This document shows, piece after piece, positions 49,701-62,599 of a DNA stretch of 64,000 bases. The DNA is from Rhynochetos jubatus (Eukaryota > Chordata > Aves > Eurypygiformes > Rhynochetidae). A model generated the notes under the pieces. It was not told where the DNA came from, did no database searches, and was given only the letters and a program-made list of their open reading frames with translations. The stretch spans positions 15,185,170-15,249,169 of the forward strand of contig CM050655.1 of NCBI GenBank assembly GCA_027574665.1. The letters are read 5' to 3'. The first letter of the stretch is position 1; each line of letters opens with the position of its first letter. The position numbers and the translations under genes are program-made.

Positions 49701-50472
49701 TGCCCTCTGAAGGTTTTTGCTAAAAGGTTACCAGAAATGCTTGAGTCTTGGCAGAATCTAAGAAGTTAAAAGGGAGGTTCTGAACAGATACACAAATAGG
49801 TAGTTAACTATAATCTACAATAATAAAACGTTACTTTAGGTGCATAAAAGCATGATGGATTTGGCATTAGCTTCACCCTTCCTGTGCTGCTATGAGTGTT
49901 TTGATAAAGGCAGTCTGTGCAAGAAGTGGACAATGAGACCTATATTTCATAATAAGAAACATCTGTCTTGTGGAAATGAAGTTGTACAGATAGATATCTA
50001 GTATGGGCAGCAATTCTTTGTTTGGTTGCAGATATTATGCATGTTCAGGTCTTTAAATCTGGTAGATCAATCTCCTGACATTGAATAATGTTTTCTGTGT
50101 TAGCTCCTTAATAGCAGCAGTCGGTGATTTCTGGAAGAGGCTTGTGAGACTGGAGGAATAACTGTTTAGTTGGTCTAACCAAGGTAGTTTTAAAAATAAA
50201 AATCCTGTGTTAAACTAGTAGAAGATCATTTTTAAAAGACAGCATTCCCCTCACAACTCTAAATGTCACAGAGAGGAGCAACACTTGGACCTGTAGTGTG
50301 AGTTAGCTCAGAGTTAGAACTTCTGTTTGACTCCTAAAGTATTACAGAAACAAAATTGACATGAGGTTAACTAAAAACAAGGACTGACTTTACTACTCTT
50401 TCCTTTTTTTTCCACTGTCTTTAAGTGCTGGTGCCAGACAGACCATAGACAAACATTTAAGTACCTAAATAA
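46786..50472. other. AT-rich sequence, no gene recognised
   Basis: No gene or dispersed repeat was recognised. An AAT-rich low-complexity stretch lies at 49464-49530, with a short direct repeat (cttcaatta / cttcaataa) at its right edge. The minus-strand frames near 47527-47763 and 47773-48015 show no motif. Confidence 0.5.
49464..49530. repeat. AAT-rich low-complexity stretch
   Basis: Irregular repeats of aataat and aataaat units over about 65 bp with a few interruptions. It is a decayed trinucleotide-type microsatellite or an old A-rich tail. Confidence 0.75.
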
Positions 50473-51046
50473 TTATGAGCAAATGTCATCAAGAAAAGCT
50501 TGTAAGAGGCAAGTAATTTCAACTAAAGAAAAAAATTGTCCTTCTGTTTTAAGTAATGTGTTAGAACTGTAAACATACACGTTGAGACTAGAAAACACAG
50601 GTATCATCTGATACCTCAAAAGTGCCCTGGTGTTAATGAAATGTAGTTCTCTGCTGCTGCCATTACAGACCAAACCCTGCAGTAAATGTCCTTGGCCAGT
50701 CTCCAGGAGCATTCCTAGTAGCTGTAGGGAGTTCAACCTCAGTTTATGGCAGCTTTAGCATAACCCACTGCAAACTGATGAGGGGGTATAGCATATTTCG
50801 TTGTCACTTCTGAGGTGCCAGGGAAATGCTGGTATGTTATAAGTTGAACAAGAAGGTATAACAGAGGAGACTGCAAAGCTACTGTCCTTCAGAGTCTGCT
50901 GCCAGAGCAAAACCTGGTGGTTTGGTAACTGCATTTCAACACCATGTGGGAAGGGTTCGGCCTGTGTTAATATTTGATCAATGTTGACAATGTGTTGCAA
51001 CTCCTAGGTAACTTGCTCTGTAATAGCTAAGAACTGCAGGAATCCT
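50473..51046 (-). other. Near-open minus-strand frame after a strong acceptor
   Basis: On the minus strand the pyrimidine-rich site cttcttcctttcag ends at 51047. From there one frame runs to 50473, about 190 codons, with only two internal stops (a TAG near 51004 and a TAA at about 50755). The translation includes ILTQAEPFPHGVEMQLPNHQ and LLETGQGHLLQGLVCNGSSR, and ends in TAA. The frame immediately downstream of the acceptor carries the first stop, so a simple exon does not work. It may be a gene relic, but frames of this quality are expected by chance a few times in 64 kb. Confidence 0.22.
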
Positions 51047-54000
51047 CTGAAAGGAAGAAGTAGCAGCAACATGTCAGGAGTATAGAGAAAATTTTTCAAA
51101 TATGGAAATAATAGTCAAAGATGAAGACTTCTTTAGTAAAGGAATTGTCTGTGTTCACACTCAAAACTCCAAAGCATTGACTTGGATTTTCCTGAAGTAA
51201 TGGTAAAGGTAACAGAATTCAGCCAAAGCTGATACCTTTTGAGATGCACTTGTGTAGAAATTTCAAGTGTTCTCTAATTACTACTCTTCATTTTTGTGCC
51301 TAATATTGTTTTTTATAGTCCCTAATTAGTAGGAGGCATTGTCCTGGTGGTGTGTCCAGGACCCCCTATGTGCAAATCATAAAGGTAAAAGGAGAAACCT
51401 GTCTAACAAGGAAATAACAGGTTTGTCCCTCTTGAAGTCCTCCCTACTGTGGTCCTGAGGGAGGAGAGTAAAAGGAGTTCGGGGATAAGTTATAGAGGGT
51501 AGAAGCCTCCCTAATCTGTCTGGTGGTTCCATTCCTGAAGTGGCAATAAACACATTTTCCTCTAGCTCTGTGGTACATGGTAAGGTATCACAGGTTTTAT
51601 AAGGCTTTTCTAATTATTAAAAAGCTGTAAACCACTGTCAAGGTTTATAAGGTGTAATCACAGAACTGCTACATTAAAAATTCAGTGTACAGATCATAAT
51701 ATGTGTCAACTTTTTAGTTCAAGAATTCTTTACTCAGATGAAGTTATTTTCTCAAAGGTAATTGGATGCTGGCAATAGATACTCTTTCAGTATTACAGAG
51801 TGATTATCAAAATACACTATGGCTTTGTTGAGGGGTTTTGGGTGAATTTTTTTTTTTTTTTAGAACTAGGAAAACAATAGTCAGTAAAACAAATACTGTA
51901 CTGTAGGAAGATCATCAATTCCTGTAGTTAAATGGCCAGATGTTTCTAGGGGTTTGTGCAGATTATGTTTTACTTGAGTAAAATGTCCTCAATGCATTTG
52001 ACTAGTGGCTAAAATGCCCTTTAAGGGCTTGAGGAAGGTTTCTAGTATGTAACAAAACGTAGGCATGAGAAGAGTTATGTCTAAAGTTTAGTGATAATGG
52101 CTATTATTTAGACCTGTTGGATGTCAAACTTTGGCTTGTGTACATTAAACTTATTTATGTATTCTGATCCTTGCTCATGTATGTAAGCAAATTATATGTT
52201 GCCTGGATAACAGAACAGAATTGACTGAGGCCCGCACATTTAAGCGGTGTACTTTCAAGATTGGCCTTTCTGACTTTTTACTGTTGTTTCATTACAGTGT
52301 GATTAAAATTTTTATAAAACCCATCAAAAAACCACCACTACTACCCCTCTGTCAACAAATAAACTTTCTTCCAGAGATGCTTTGAAACTGCATAAGTGTT
52401 ATCTTCTGAAAACAAATCCAATGCATCTTCTGATTAGTGTTCTATAATTAAGAAAATGAAAGCATTTGCTGTGTTAAGAAAAGTGTTAAAGTGAAGTGGT
52501 TTACACAAAAAGGGCAATGTTTAATAAAATAGTGATTGTTTGGGGTAGGTTGGTAAAATATATGAACATCTGTAAGAGAAAGGGGGAAAAAATCTTATTT
52601 TTAGGGGGATATATGCAGCATTTTTCACTGGAAGATGTTAATTATAACTTTTTGTATGAAGTTTGGAAACTGATACTGGGAATATGTTAGAAGCAATTTA
52701 AAGCAACATCAGGTGTGGAAGGTGCTGAAGTGGCTAATGTCTTGTAGAATCTAATTTTTAAAATGTGAAATTTTCAAAAGAGAAGGACAGAGGGAAAATT
52801 CAGAACAATCCAGTACAGTAAGCATTTATTGCATATTGAGTGCATTCTGTCAGAATTACCAGCATCTCTAATTCAGAATTCTTTGGTTAGAATGGTATCA
52901 GCAGTTACACACAAAGACCTTGACAAACATAGCAGTGGCAACGGAAGCCTACGTAATATTTAACCAACATAAGCAAAACCACAAAACTGCTTTTGCTTAA
53001 CATAGCTTGAAAGGAATCCTACAATAATTAAATAACACTATTCATCAGCATTGTTAAAGACACAACCATACTAAAGAGCTTGTTCTGTAAATGTTCATCT
53101 GACTCTGAAGCTTCAATTAAGATAGTAGGAATGATTGGTTCTAAAATTAAACTAGTAATTGTACTGCAATGTTATGGTTGTGTTAAGGACTATGGTGTTA
53201 ACCAATAAGAGAAACAAATAACGTGCTATTTGGCAGACACACAATGTTAATTGCGTTATTGGATTTCAGTCTGAAATCAGTTGGGTTAATTTTTGAAGAG
53301 AAAGATCCTCAAAATTTAAACGTTAAAACTACTTATATTAATATGAATTTAATAAACATCAGTTTGATTAATTCTAAAGCAGTTACTTCTAGCAAAATGT
53401 TTCTGAGCAGTTTCTTTTTTTAAAAAAAAGTAGACAAACCCAAACTCATTTGTTCTTTAGCATAAAACCTCATCTTTCAGAGATTTTTTTTTCCACATTA
53501 AATACACAGAAAGTTGTTATATTTGTTTCTAGTCCTTATGTACTTCCCTTTTGCTTGTCACTACTCAGACTGTTCCTGGGAAACCTGGTTTTCATTTGCA
53601 TTTGTATTCCTATATGAGGAAGAAGCTTGTTGTGAATGCCAGTGTGACTATATGTTAATGCAGACTCATGAGGATGTTATTCTGCTTCCTTCCTTTCTAT
53701 TTCCAGTTTCTTAATGGGTATGTGCAGTTTTGAAAGGTCTATGTTAAGTTAGCTTCTACTTGATCATCTATTATTTTGAAAACTGTTGCTATTGCTACAG
53801 GGAAATTAGTGTTTAAAATTATCCCTATTAAATGCATTTTAGTCATAAAAAGAAGCAGCCCCTTACACTGTACAAACACTTACAGAGCAATAGCAGGTGA
53901 GGCTTCTCCACAGGCTTCTATTTCATCTTCGATGTATTATACAGTTTTGGTGTTGCAAGCCATATTAAATGCTGATAGGATGAGTTTATTTTATGCCTTT

Positions 54001-57000
54001 TTAAGTCAATTTATTGCTTTAACAGTGGAACGCTGACAGTCTTGGAAACCTAACACTTAAGTTTTACTCAGTTATCTTTCCTCACACCCATACATGTCTC
54101 TGTAGTTCCTATTTTAACTTTCTGAACAATTTCTGTGGTTATTCACACCTTGTTCTTCTCTGAAGAAGGCATAAATAAAAGTTTCCAGCTGGGATTGCAG
54201 TTTTAATACTATTTCACTTACTGATTCAGAGCAAAAGGTGGTTTTGAACTGCTCTTTTTACCTGGTCTGGTTTTATAGTGACCAGTTTCAGGGAGCAGAC
54301 TCTGAATCATTTATAAATCCTTGAGATAACTGGTATGCTGACTACTAAAGGAGCAAAGCTATTTTTGTTTGTTATTTTGTTTTCTCTGTATCGGTTGCAA
54401 TGCTATGGCACATGAATTTTCATTTTTGATCTAGTTATCACTGATGTTTTCAGCCATTGCTAAAACTTCTTTTACTAGCTCTGTATAAAACTAAGGAAGA
54501 TGGTGTGGACTTCACAATGTAAGATATGAGGCAAATAGAACATAGCTGCCTAGTAATGCCATCAAAAAAGGTTTAATCTTTTTAAACCCCCCAGAGCTTT
54601 AGCACGCCCCTTCAGTAAACTGCAGCTTCGGCACAGAGAAATAAACTCTACGGCAGTTGGGATGTCCTGCCAGAAGCCTCTGTAGTAATGGGCTACATTA
54701 GAATGAGTGTTGGAGATGCAGAAAACACTTCTAAAAAATGGGGAAAAAAGGAATTGTTGGATTTCTTGGTAAATTGGCATTCAAGTGCCTGACCAAGTAG
54801 GTGATGCAGAGAGTCCTGAATTTATTTGGTTCTGTAGCTATTTCATATAACACACAGAACAACTAAAGTCTATCGAATTGGAGTGAGTTGCACTTTTTCT
54901 GGCTTGTTTGACTTATCCAGGTGGCAGAGGCTGACCTAGTTTTATATCCTGGATGAACGTTATAACAAAACTGAAGAAAGTAACTAACTGTTTCACCTTG
55001 CTGGTCATTCTGATGTCTTTCATGGCATGAAATACTATGTTATGCTCTCATACTCCCTCTTTCTTCAGTTAAACAGCTCCTACACCAGGTTTGAGTGGCA
55101 AGTTATACTGCTCTAGAGGTATGGATTTTAAATTAGAGACTTAAGTACACCTTAGAACCTGAATTAGAGTAAAATTATAGTTGTCTTTCAATAAATCATT
55201 CCAAAACAGTCCAGCCATGAAGTTAAAATAGTAAACTGTAGTGTTGCTGTCAGGAAGATGAGTGGGAGTAGGGGAAGAGACTGACAAATACAACTATTGC
55301 AGTGGCTGTCCAAAAGGTGAATTACTGGAAGGGAAGGGATGATGCAGAAAAGGAAAGAAATTAGATGGGGTAGAAAATGAGATGAAGAACAACTATAGGC
55401 AGGTCAGAATAGAATGGAGTACAGGGAATTTGTACAGAAAGGTCCTTCTTAATTGATTGAAGAAAACCAGCAAAGCCAGGATTCTTTGTTTGGTTTCCTA
55501 CTTGTAGATAAAAGGCTGGGTTAAAAACTGGCAAGGACCATTTTAATGGAATGTAACTACTTGAGCCCTGGTTACTTCATGTAATGTTTTTTCCTCACCT
55601 TGGGCTGTATGACTGGAGCATTTTCTGCTCTTCTGAGTTGTGAAGAGCACAATGAAGATAAACCTATTAATAGTAAAGCTTATGAGGTTCTTTGTGTTTG
55701 CAGGACTTCAGGCTTGTTTGATGAGAGGAAATTTGACTTAGGAAGTTAATGTACTACTGATCTGTTCAGTATCCAACAGTAGAAACTTAACATTGCAGGA
55801 TTTCTTCTTTTATGTTGTGTCTATCTCACGAAGCTCAGATTTTAATTCACAGCAACTGCGATTTCCAGGTTTTTATCAAACTAATACTGAAAACTGCAAA
55901 GGTTAAGGATGAAATCCTTATTTTTTTTTTTTTTTTATATTTGAAGGTTATTTGTTTCTCAGCTTTTAACCATGATGAACACTTTAATGTGTATCATTAC
56001 CATATGGTTTCCTACATGTTATTTTGTCTATAGACAGCAGTTTCATCAACTGTTAATTACTGCTTTTTCTGAGGAAGCCTTTTGCTTAGAATTTACAGGC
56101 ATTATGTACCCCACTTGTCCATGTATTTACGGAAAAAAAAGTTTAATAATGCAGTAAGCATCTGTTACTTATTCACGTTTTGTTGGTAAGCTGAAAAATC
56201 CAACTTCCATTTGTACTGTGTCTGCACAGCTTTAGTTGATGTTTGATACTGTCATGGTAAAATCAGCAGCTATTTTTCCTCCCTCTACTATACCTCTGTA
56301 AACAAGAGATGACTACAGAAGGTACTGCTGATAAGTTGTGGTGCGTGTTTAATATGTAACAAAAGTAGTCTGGAAAACTGAAGTATTAAGGAAATTTTTA
56401 AAGGTATACGGGTTGTCTGAGGATCAGCCCTCAGCATGGGAAGATGCACCATGTTGGTAGCTGGAAATCCAGCATGGTTTAGTGTAACCTGGCAGGTGAA
56501 GAGTAGCTCAAAATATGAAAGGGAAAATGCCATAATTCTTTGTCTCCAAACTGAAACCTCTGCTGAATATTCAGAGAAAGATGGAGAAAGGGTGGCTATT
56601 GATTTTTGGAGGTGAGAGTAAAATCACCACGGGCTAAACAACACTGCCTGTGCTTGCTGTGCAGAGGTGTTGCAGCAGGGTTTGTGGCTCATGCCTTGCA
56701 TGAGCAATGGGCTTGCAGGCATGGGGACTTGAAAGAGAACCAGTGCCTGGGCTTGTTTGCTCAGTTTTCTCTTTTCACTCTCTTGACTCCTTCCAATTAA
56801 ATGAACCTTGAGAGGGCAGAGTGAAATTAACCTCATCATCAAATACAATCATGCTGTTACTAAGAGTAGAGGAGTCTTTAGTGTTCGTTACAAACTGTAC
56901 CCTAATTTATAAAAGTGCTTTAACTTAGAGTTGTCCTAGGCACAGATTTCACAGAAACAGATGATAGCTTAAAGGATGGTTTTCTGCCAGCACCAGATTT

Positions 57001-60000
57001 CACCTTAAGTCTGTGAAAGTGGCTGATATTGATTTTTGAGGGAGACCTATGCATCCCCAAGGCCAGAAGTTGTCATTTTGCCTGCTCTTGTGTTTAGCAA
57101 ATATAGTAATTAGCACAAATGTTCAGTTCCTTGTTAGTGCTGATTCTTTTGTTGTCTGCAGAAACCATTTGTCAAAACCTCAGTCATTGACTCAGCCATC
57201 ATCCTTCACCTGGGTAATTCCACTGAGTTTAGGTGAAATAGGAAACTTGATCTCAATATATTGTATCTTATAGCAAAGGGTAGTTACATATAAGATGGTG
57301 AAGAGTGGTTTATTCTCCTAATAGAAAAAACAGGCTATGGTCTATACAAAAAAATCTTTCTTAGGTTTATAATAAGTTTAAAATGTGTTTTGTTCCATTA
57401 AATGCAGGCTTCAGAATTTTTATTTCTGTGTTATCATATAGCATGCTTTGAAATGCCTTCAGGAGAAGATATATCTTCCCCTGTTGGGCAATTAAGTATG
57501 TCAGTTACATTATTTCTTACTGTTGGCCTTTGTTTTTCTCCTGTAAATAATAATCTGTTTTTCTTTCTTGTGTAGTTAGTTCCCAGCAGTTGCAAGGCAT
57601 CTTTACCTGTCTCTTTGTATTAATATACCTCTTAAAGATCGTAAATAGATTTTTTTCAGACTAGTTTCTTCTGCTTAAAGATGAAGTATGTTAGGCATAA
57701 CTATTTTTCTACTGCTGTTGTTTGAGAAAGCTGCTTATTTCCAGTTGGAATAGCTGTAAAAGGATTCCTGACAAGTTGGTTCATCATACAGTATTTCATC
57801 CTTTAGTATAAGAGAACAACTTTAAGATTCAAATGTCTCCACAGCGTATTTCACATGTGCAGATCAATGGTGTGAACTTTTGGACTGTGTAACTTTCATG
57901 CTGCACAGAGATGTAAATTGTGCTCTGAATTTTTCTTTATTTGTTGGATCTTAGTTATTCTTCACTAGTAGCTTGAAGACTGAAACTTTGCACAAACCAT
58001 TTTTTTTTTCTTTGAGACCCTGTCAGTTTCAAATTGAGTGGACAGAGGCTGAACAGGTGTTTTTGATGGCCTCTTCTGTTTTCTCTATGTTGTGCTTGTG
58101 TTCCACTTTGTAATACAACAAAATGTAAGATGCTGGGTAAGAATATGAAAGATCCAGAATAAAAGGCCTAATTCTGATTTAAGAAAGGCAAAAAGTTCTC
58201 TTCTGTTTGTGTGGAAGGAGCAATTTTGGTCTGGCTTGCCCTGTAATTACACAGTAGTGAGTGAAATATTTCAGTTTACATCCCTTCCCTCCTTAAAATA
58301 AAAAATTAACGCACCCCCAACCCTAAATGCAGAATACTTAAAATCACTGGTAAATAACAAATTCCCTCCAACACCATGGGCTTGTGCTTTTTCTAAGCAT
58401 TCTAGCTGTTCAGGGAAGATCATGTCTACACCTGGTCTACCTCCTGTATTTCTGCTTCCAGCAGTGCTTTTGTTGGTTGTAGGTAGAGCAGCACAAAAAG
58501 TGTCTCTCTAGGCCAGGTAACACAAAAGAATACAAGAAATAGCCTGCATGTCCAGTGTTTTGATGAACGTAGACCTTGCCTAAGGATTTATTGAAGTATT
58601 TAGTCAAGGGAGATACATAGGGAGAGAAGCTAATAAACAGTTTTATTATCCCAAGTTGCATAGAAAAATGTTAAATGGTGAAGGTTTTTTGGTTGTTGAC
58701 TTTATTTTGTTTTAACTATCTCAAAATAACTTGTTTGCTCTGTGGCTGAGAGTAGATGCTAATTATAAGCTGTCTGTGAGCCCTGCAGACAGTGGTCAGG
58801 GACAGTAGATTATGTCATGACCCTGCTCCAGCAATAAATACTATTATCTTGGTTTTATGGCACCATAGTACAGGTCTCTTTATGTTGAGCTTCTGCCTTC
58901 TTATTCTCTTTTCTTTCTCTCACCTTTCTTTTTTGTATCTCTTTGCATACTGCAGAAAAAGATGCACATGGGGATGCAGAAGGTGTGATAGTGTATGCTG
59001 ATGACTTCACATTTTTCAGTGTAGGCAGTAGTTAGAGACTAGGAAGAAAAAAAAGAGGTCATTTTTAGCTCACTTTTCAATTTTAGGCTTCATTATCTGC
59101 ATGAGCAGAATTATGTGATAGACACTAGTTGGAAAAAAGTGGAGTTACTCTAACTTTTGATGCCACATTTGTGTGTGTGTGTGTAAATTAGCCCACAGAG
59201 CAAACTGTGGGACATGAGTAAACAGACTGAAATATTTACATGGTTCTTTGTCTTCAACTTTTTTGGTTATTGTTGCTGACTTTGATTTAAAAGTGACCCT
59301 GTTAGTGCACTGTCTTAGGTCCACATAGAATTTATAAGTGAATTACATTTTACAGCTGAGCTTTGGGAGGGTAGTCGTGAAAGTGATGCTTTGATGCTAT
59401 TGATATTGCATGCGGAACAACAAGACCTTTGTATGTGAAATTTGTACTTGGGGCTTATGGTTGCAAGAAACAAGGGTTGGGCTTTCTGTTTAGGGTTAGT
59501 GATTTGTTTACAAATGCAAACTACACAATCATTGTTCAATAAACAAAACTTGCAAAAAGATGGCTTCTAGATTTAACAGAAAAAATATTGTGCTTTTGCA
59601 GATAACTGAAAAGGAAAATTTTTCTTATTCAAGGAAAGTTGAATCTACATGCATACTTTGTGTATCGCATGAAAATTTGTACCACTAAACTAGTTGAAAA
59701 ATTTGTGGTAGGAAAAAATAGGCTTTGAACTTAAATATTGCATTATGCGGTACAACAACAGTTGGAGTACTAAACTGCTGTTTGTTTGCAGAAGGCAATG
59801 TTTTTAGTCTTTTGCAAAAACTGCAGTTACCTGTGTCGCTCATGTGAACATACCCATGCCAGTCTGAACTAGTTTAGATTAGTTATAACTTAAACAGTGT
59901 AATATTGTCAATTTTTCTTTTGATACCATCCAGTGTATCTGTCCTAAAAGTGATAAATGTGAGCACCCCTAAAAAAAATGTCTCAGAAAAAAGAGCCTTT

Positions 60001-60701
60001 TATGCAGACTTTTTTCCCAGTGTAGCCCTATCAAGTTTGCTGTTGCTGGTTTTTTTTTTTTCCAGCTAACAAAATGGTGCTCCGTAACAATGGCCAGTAT
60101 GTTAACTTTCTCAGAAATCAAAAGCTATTGAGGTTATAAGTGAGTAATAAGGAAAAAGAGGATATCCCTAGACTTCTTCAGAAAAGCAAAAAATGGGAAA
60201 GATTTGTTACATGGGTATGTTTTTTTCCAACTTAACTATAAGTATCTGTCTTTAATTTATGTGTTACTTATTTAGTTGTATTGAATTGTATGGTTCTTAG
60301 AGCAAAATTTAAAAATCAGTGTGTGTTAAAATTACTGAAAATATGAGAAACAGAAGCAGTGGTGATGGCTAGTAGACCGACTTTCAACAGATGGTAACTG
60401 TTGGTGTTGTAGTAGTTTTCTGCTTTACTACTTTTGTCTGATAATGACAACATAAAAACACTTCCTCTTTCATACTTTGGTTTGTGGAGATGATCCTTAA
60501 TTTATTTGTTTATTATAGATGCAGAAGTGTAAGCATGTTGCATGATAGTGAAAATGGAAGAAGGCAGTGCAAGATGGTGGTTAGAACTATAGCCTCTAAT
60601 CTGCCATGATTTTTCTGTCTGAAGATTAAGATATTTCATGATGAGGTGGAAAGAATCGTAGAATGGCTTGAGAGTCAGTGACTTTTGCGAGAGCAAAGTT
60701 C
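51047..60701. other. Long AT-rich stretch, no gene recognised
   Basis: Mostly unique sequence. A segment at about 51339-51591 is less AT-rich, starts TGTCCTGG, contains gtggcaataaacac and might be an old LTR, but no family was recognised and no target duplication is seen. A T16 run lies at 55921-55936 and a 14-nt GT run at 59171-59184. The open frames at 53776-54036, 56288-56533 and 57049-57273 show no motif. Confidence 0.5.
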
Positions 60702-60815
60702 ATGGCGGGTCTCTCCGCTACCTTGGCATTCCCTTGCCTCAGGAAAAGCCCCTGTGCACCAAGATCTGGGCTCTATTGGGGATTGGGTCGGCTCTGGATC
60801 AGCTCTCCTCAGAAG
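60702..60815 (+). CDS. Candidate first coding exon (plus strand), gene unknown
   Basis: An ATG in a fair start context (gttcATGGcg) opens 38 codons that end exactly at a 5' splice site (CAGAAG/GTAAAG), exit phase 0. The peptide (starts MAGLSATLAFPCLRKSPCAP) has no acidic residue, several Arg/Lys and many Ser/Leu/Ala. That is the composition of a mitochondrial presequence, though it is not proof of one. The surrounding 150 bp hold several CpG pairs, which are rare elsewhere in this window. Alternatively a good acceptor (cattcccttgcctcag) inside it would make 60743-60815 a 73-bp internal exon, open in all three frames. No later exon was found before the window ends. Confidence 0.25.
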
Positions 60816-62599
60816 GTAAAGGTGAAGTAAGCTGTGTAGTTCTTCATAGTTGTCAGAAACTCTGTGGTTTCTAACACTGACACATTCCACATGACTTTGG
60901 ATTACTGTTTCCAGTCATCAAACAACTGTTCAGAGCAAATTAGTGGTTTGCTGTACTATATTTCTGTATGTATACATATACGTGCCATATACTGTGTGTG
61001 TATGCATCTATCTGTTCTATACACGAAGTGAAATTCACAATTAGGAATCTCCAAGTCACACTGAGTTGGGATACACAATTGGGCAAATGGTTGCCCATCA
61101 GTGCTGAAGATTGCAGTCATGTGACAGCTTTGGCAGTTAAGAGGTGGAGACAGGTAATGGTTGACAGTAATTTGTCCCAGTTTCAAAGAAAGCAGGCAGA
61201 ATTTATAAGCAACCATATTTTATCCGTTGAGGAAGAGGTGCTGGTTTTATTTTGGTAAATAAGGGTAGCCAAGCGGGCATTTACATTTCTACTGAATTTA
61301 ATTTGGTGTATGTGGATATGTACCAGCCCCTTGATAGCTTTTTAACATGGGTAAACGGTGGTTTTGCTGAAGTGAAGAAAGGAGAGAGGAGGCACGTAAC
61401 CACAGCTTAGTTGACCCTGAATTTTGGGAGAACAGTAGGAACTTGACTGTGTTCATATTAATCTATCTTGGTATTTTCACAAGGTCTGCAAGGTAAGATT
61501 TCTGGTTTTTAGGTCATACATATAACATACTCCTAGCCTTCTAGGATATTGGTATGCTTTACTGGCAAAACAGTCCTAAAGCAGATGCAGTCATACTGCA
61601 CAGCTGTGTTCTGTACTGATGCCTGGCTGCGCTGCGAAAGCTGCTTTACTGCTGGGCTTCAGCAATGGAGGCTTCTCTGGCATGTCACCGTAGGGACACT
61701 GTTTTCACATCACTCAACAATGCTGATTTTAGTGGCCAGAGGTCTGTAATGTAGATCTTGTTACTGTGTCAGCTGTGTGTCTCTTTTATGTTAAGCTAGT
61801 TAAGTACTTTGGAGTTTGTTTCCTCTGCTTCTCCCTTGTTTAACCAGTATGTTAACGCAGTGGTTTCCACTACTCAGTGCTATGGGAGTATTAGTCCAAA
61901 TTTTGGCTGAAGATACCTGGTATTTCTAGTTGGGTAGGCTAATGCTTCTGATGTTATTTGGAAACGTAGGGAATTAATCGCAAAAAAGAAGGAAGGGTGG
62001 GACTTGTACTATAATAGTGCCAGCTAACAGACCAATAAATTTTGTTTCTCCAGCATAACATAGAAATAACTTCAAATTTTTGAGGGATACTGAAGTTTTT
62101 AAATAGAGGTGGAATCATATGTTGTCAAGTGAGTTTACTAGTTCCTGCTTCCATGTTGTTACATGGCTACTTCAAAAATGTTGGATGTTGCGTATGCTGA
62201 AATACTCATTTCTGCTACTTTTAGAAAACGGATCTTCTGATTCTGTGTTCTATGTAGTGTTTTGTGTTCCACAAATACACCACCTCTGGATATAGTTACG
62301 TGGTAGAAAACCTGAAGTTGTACCAGGTTTGGAGCAATGTTAGGGTCCTACTGTGCCCTTAATGTCTGCATAGAACTTGTCTGTGAGTGAGAACTGGCTT
62401 ACAGACCAAGGCAGAGGATAAGTGGTTTAATACATAGGTTTTAGAAAGCACTGCAGTGTCAGCAATGCATGAAGGATTTTGTGTGCAGTGAATGTAAAAT
62501 GCATCTTTAGACTAAAGAGGCAGGCATGGGCAGGTAAGCTGATAGTCTGTGGCAGAGTAGAGCTGCTGCTGAAGCTCCAGGAGGTGGGTACTCCACAGA
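60816..62599. other. AT-rich sequence, two weak open frames
   Basis: The plus-strand frames at 60968-61258 (96 codons; includes VTLSWDTQLGKWLPISAEDC) and 61549-61749 (66 codons) have somewhat protein-like translations. However, their possible acceptors lack pyrimidine tracts and their phases do not join to the candidate exon at 60702-60815. They are described here rather than called as genes. Confidence 0.4.

Noticed and set aside
60654-60669. Short 'agaatcgtagaatgg' resembling the end of a minus-strand CR1
   Set aside because: No further CR1 sequence follows on the right, where the 'ggttggaagggac'-type block should be. A 15-nt match is too short to call.
60654-60815. CpG-enriched spot as a true CpG island
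   Set aside because: The enrichment covers only about 150 bp, too short for an island.
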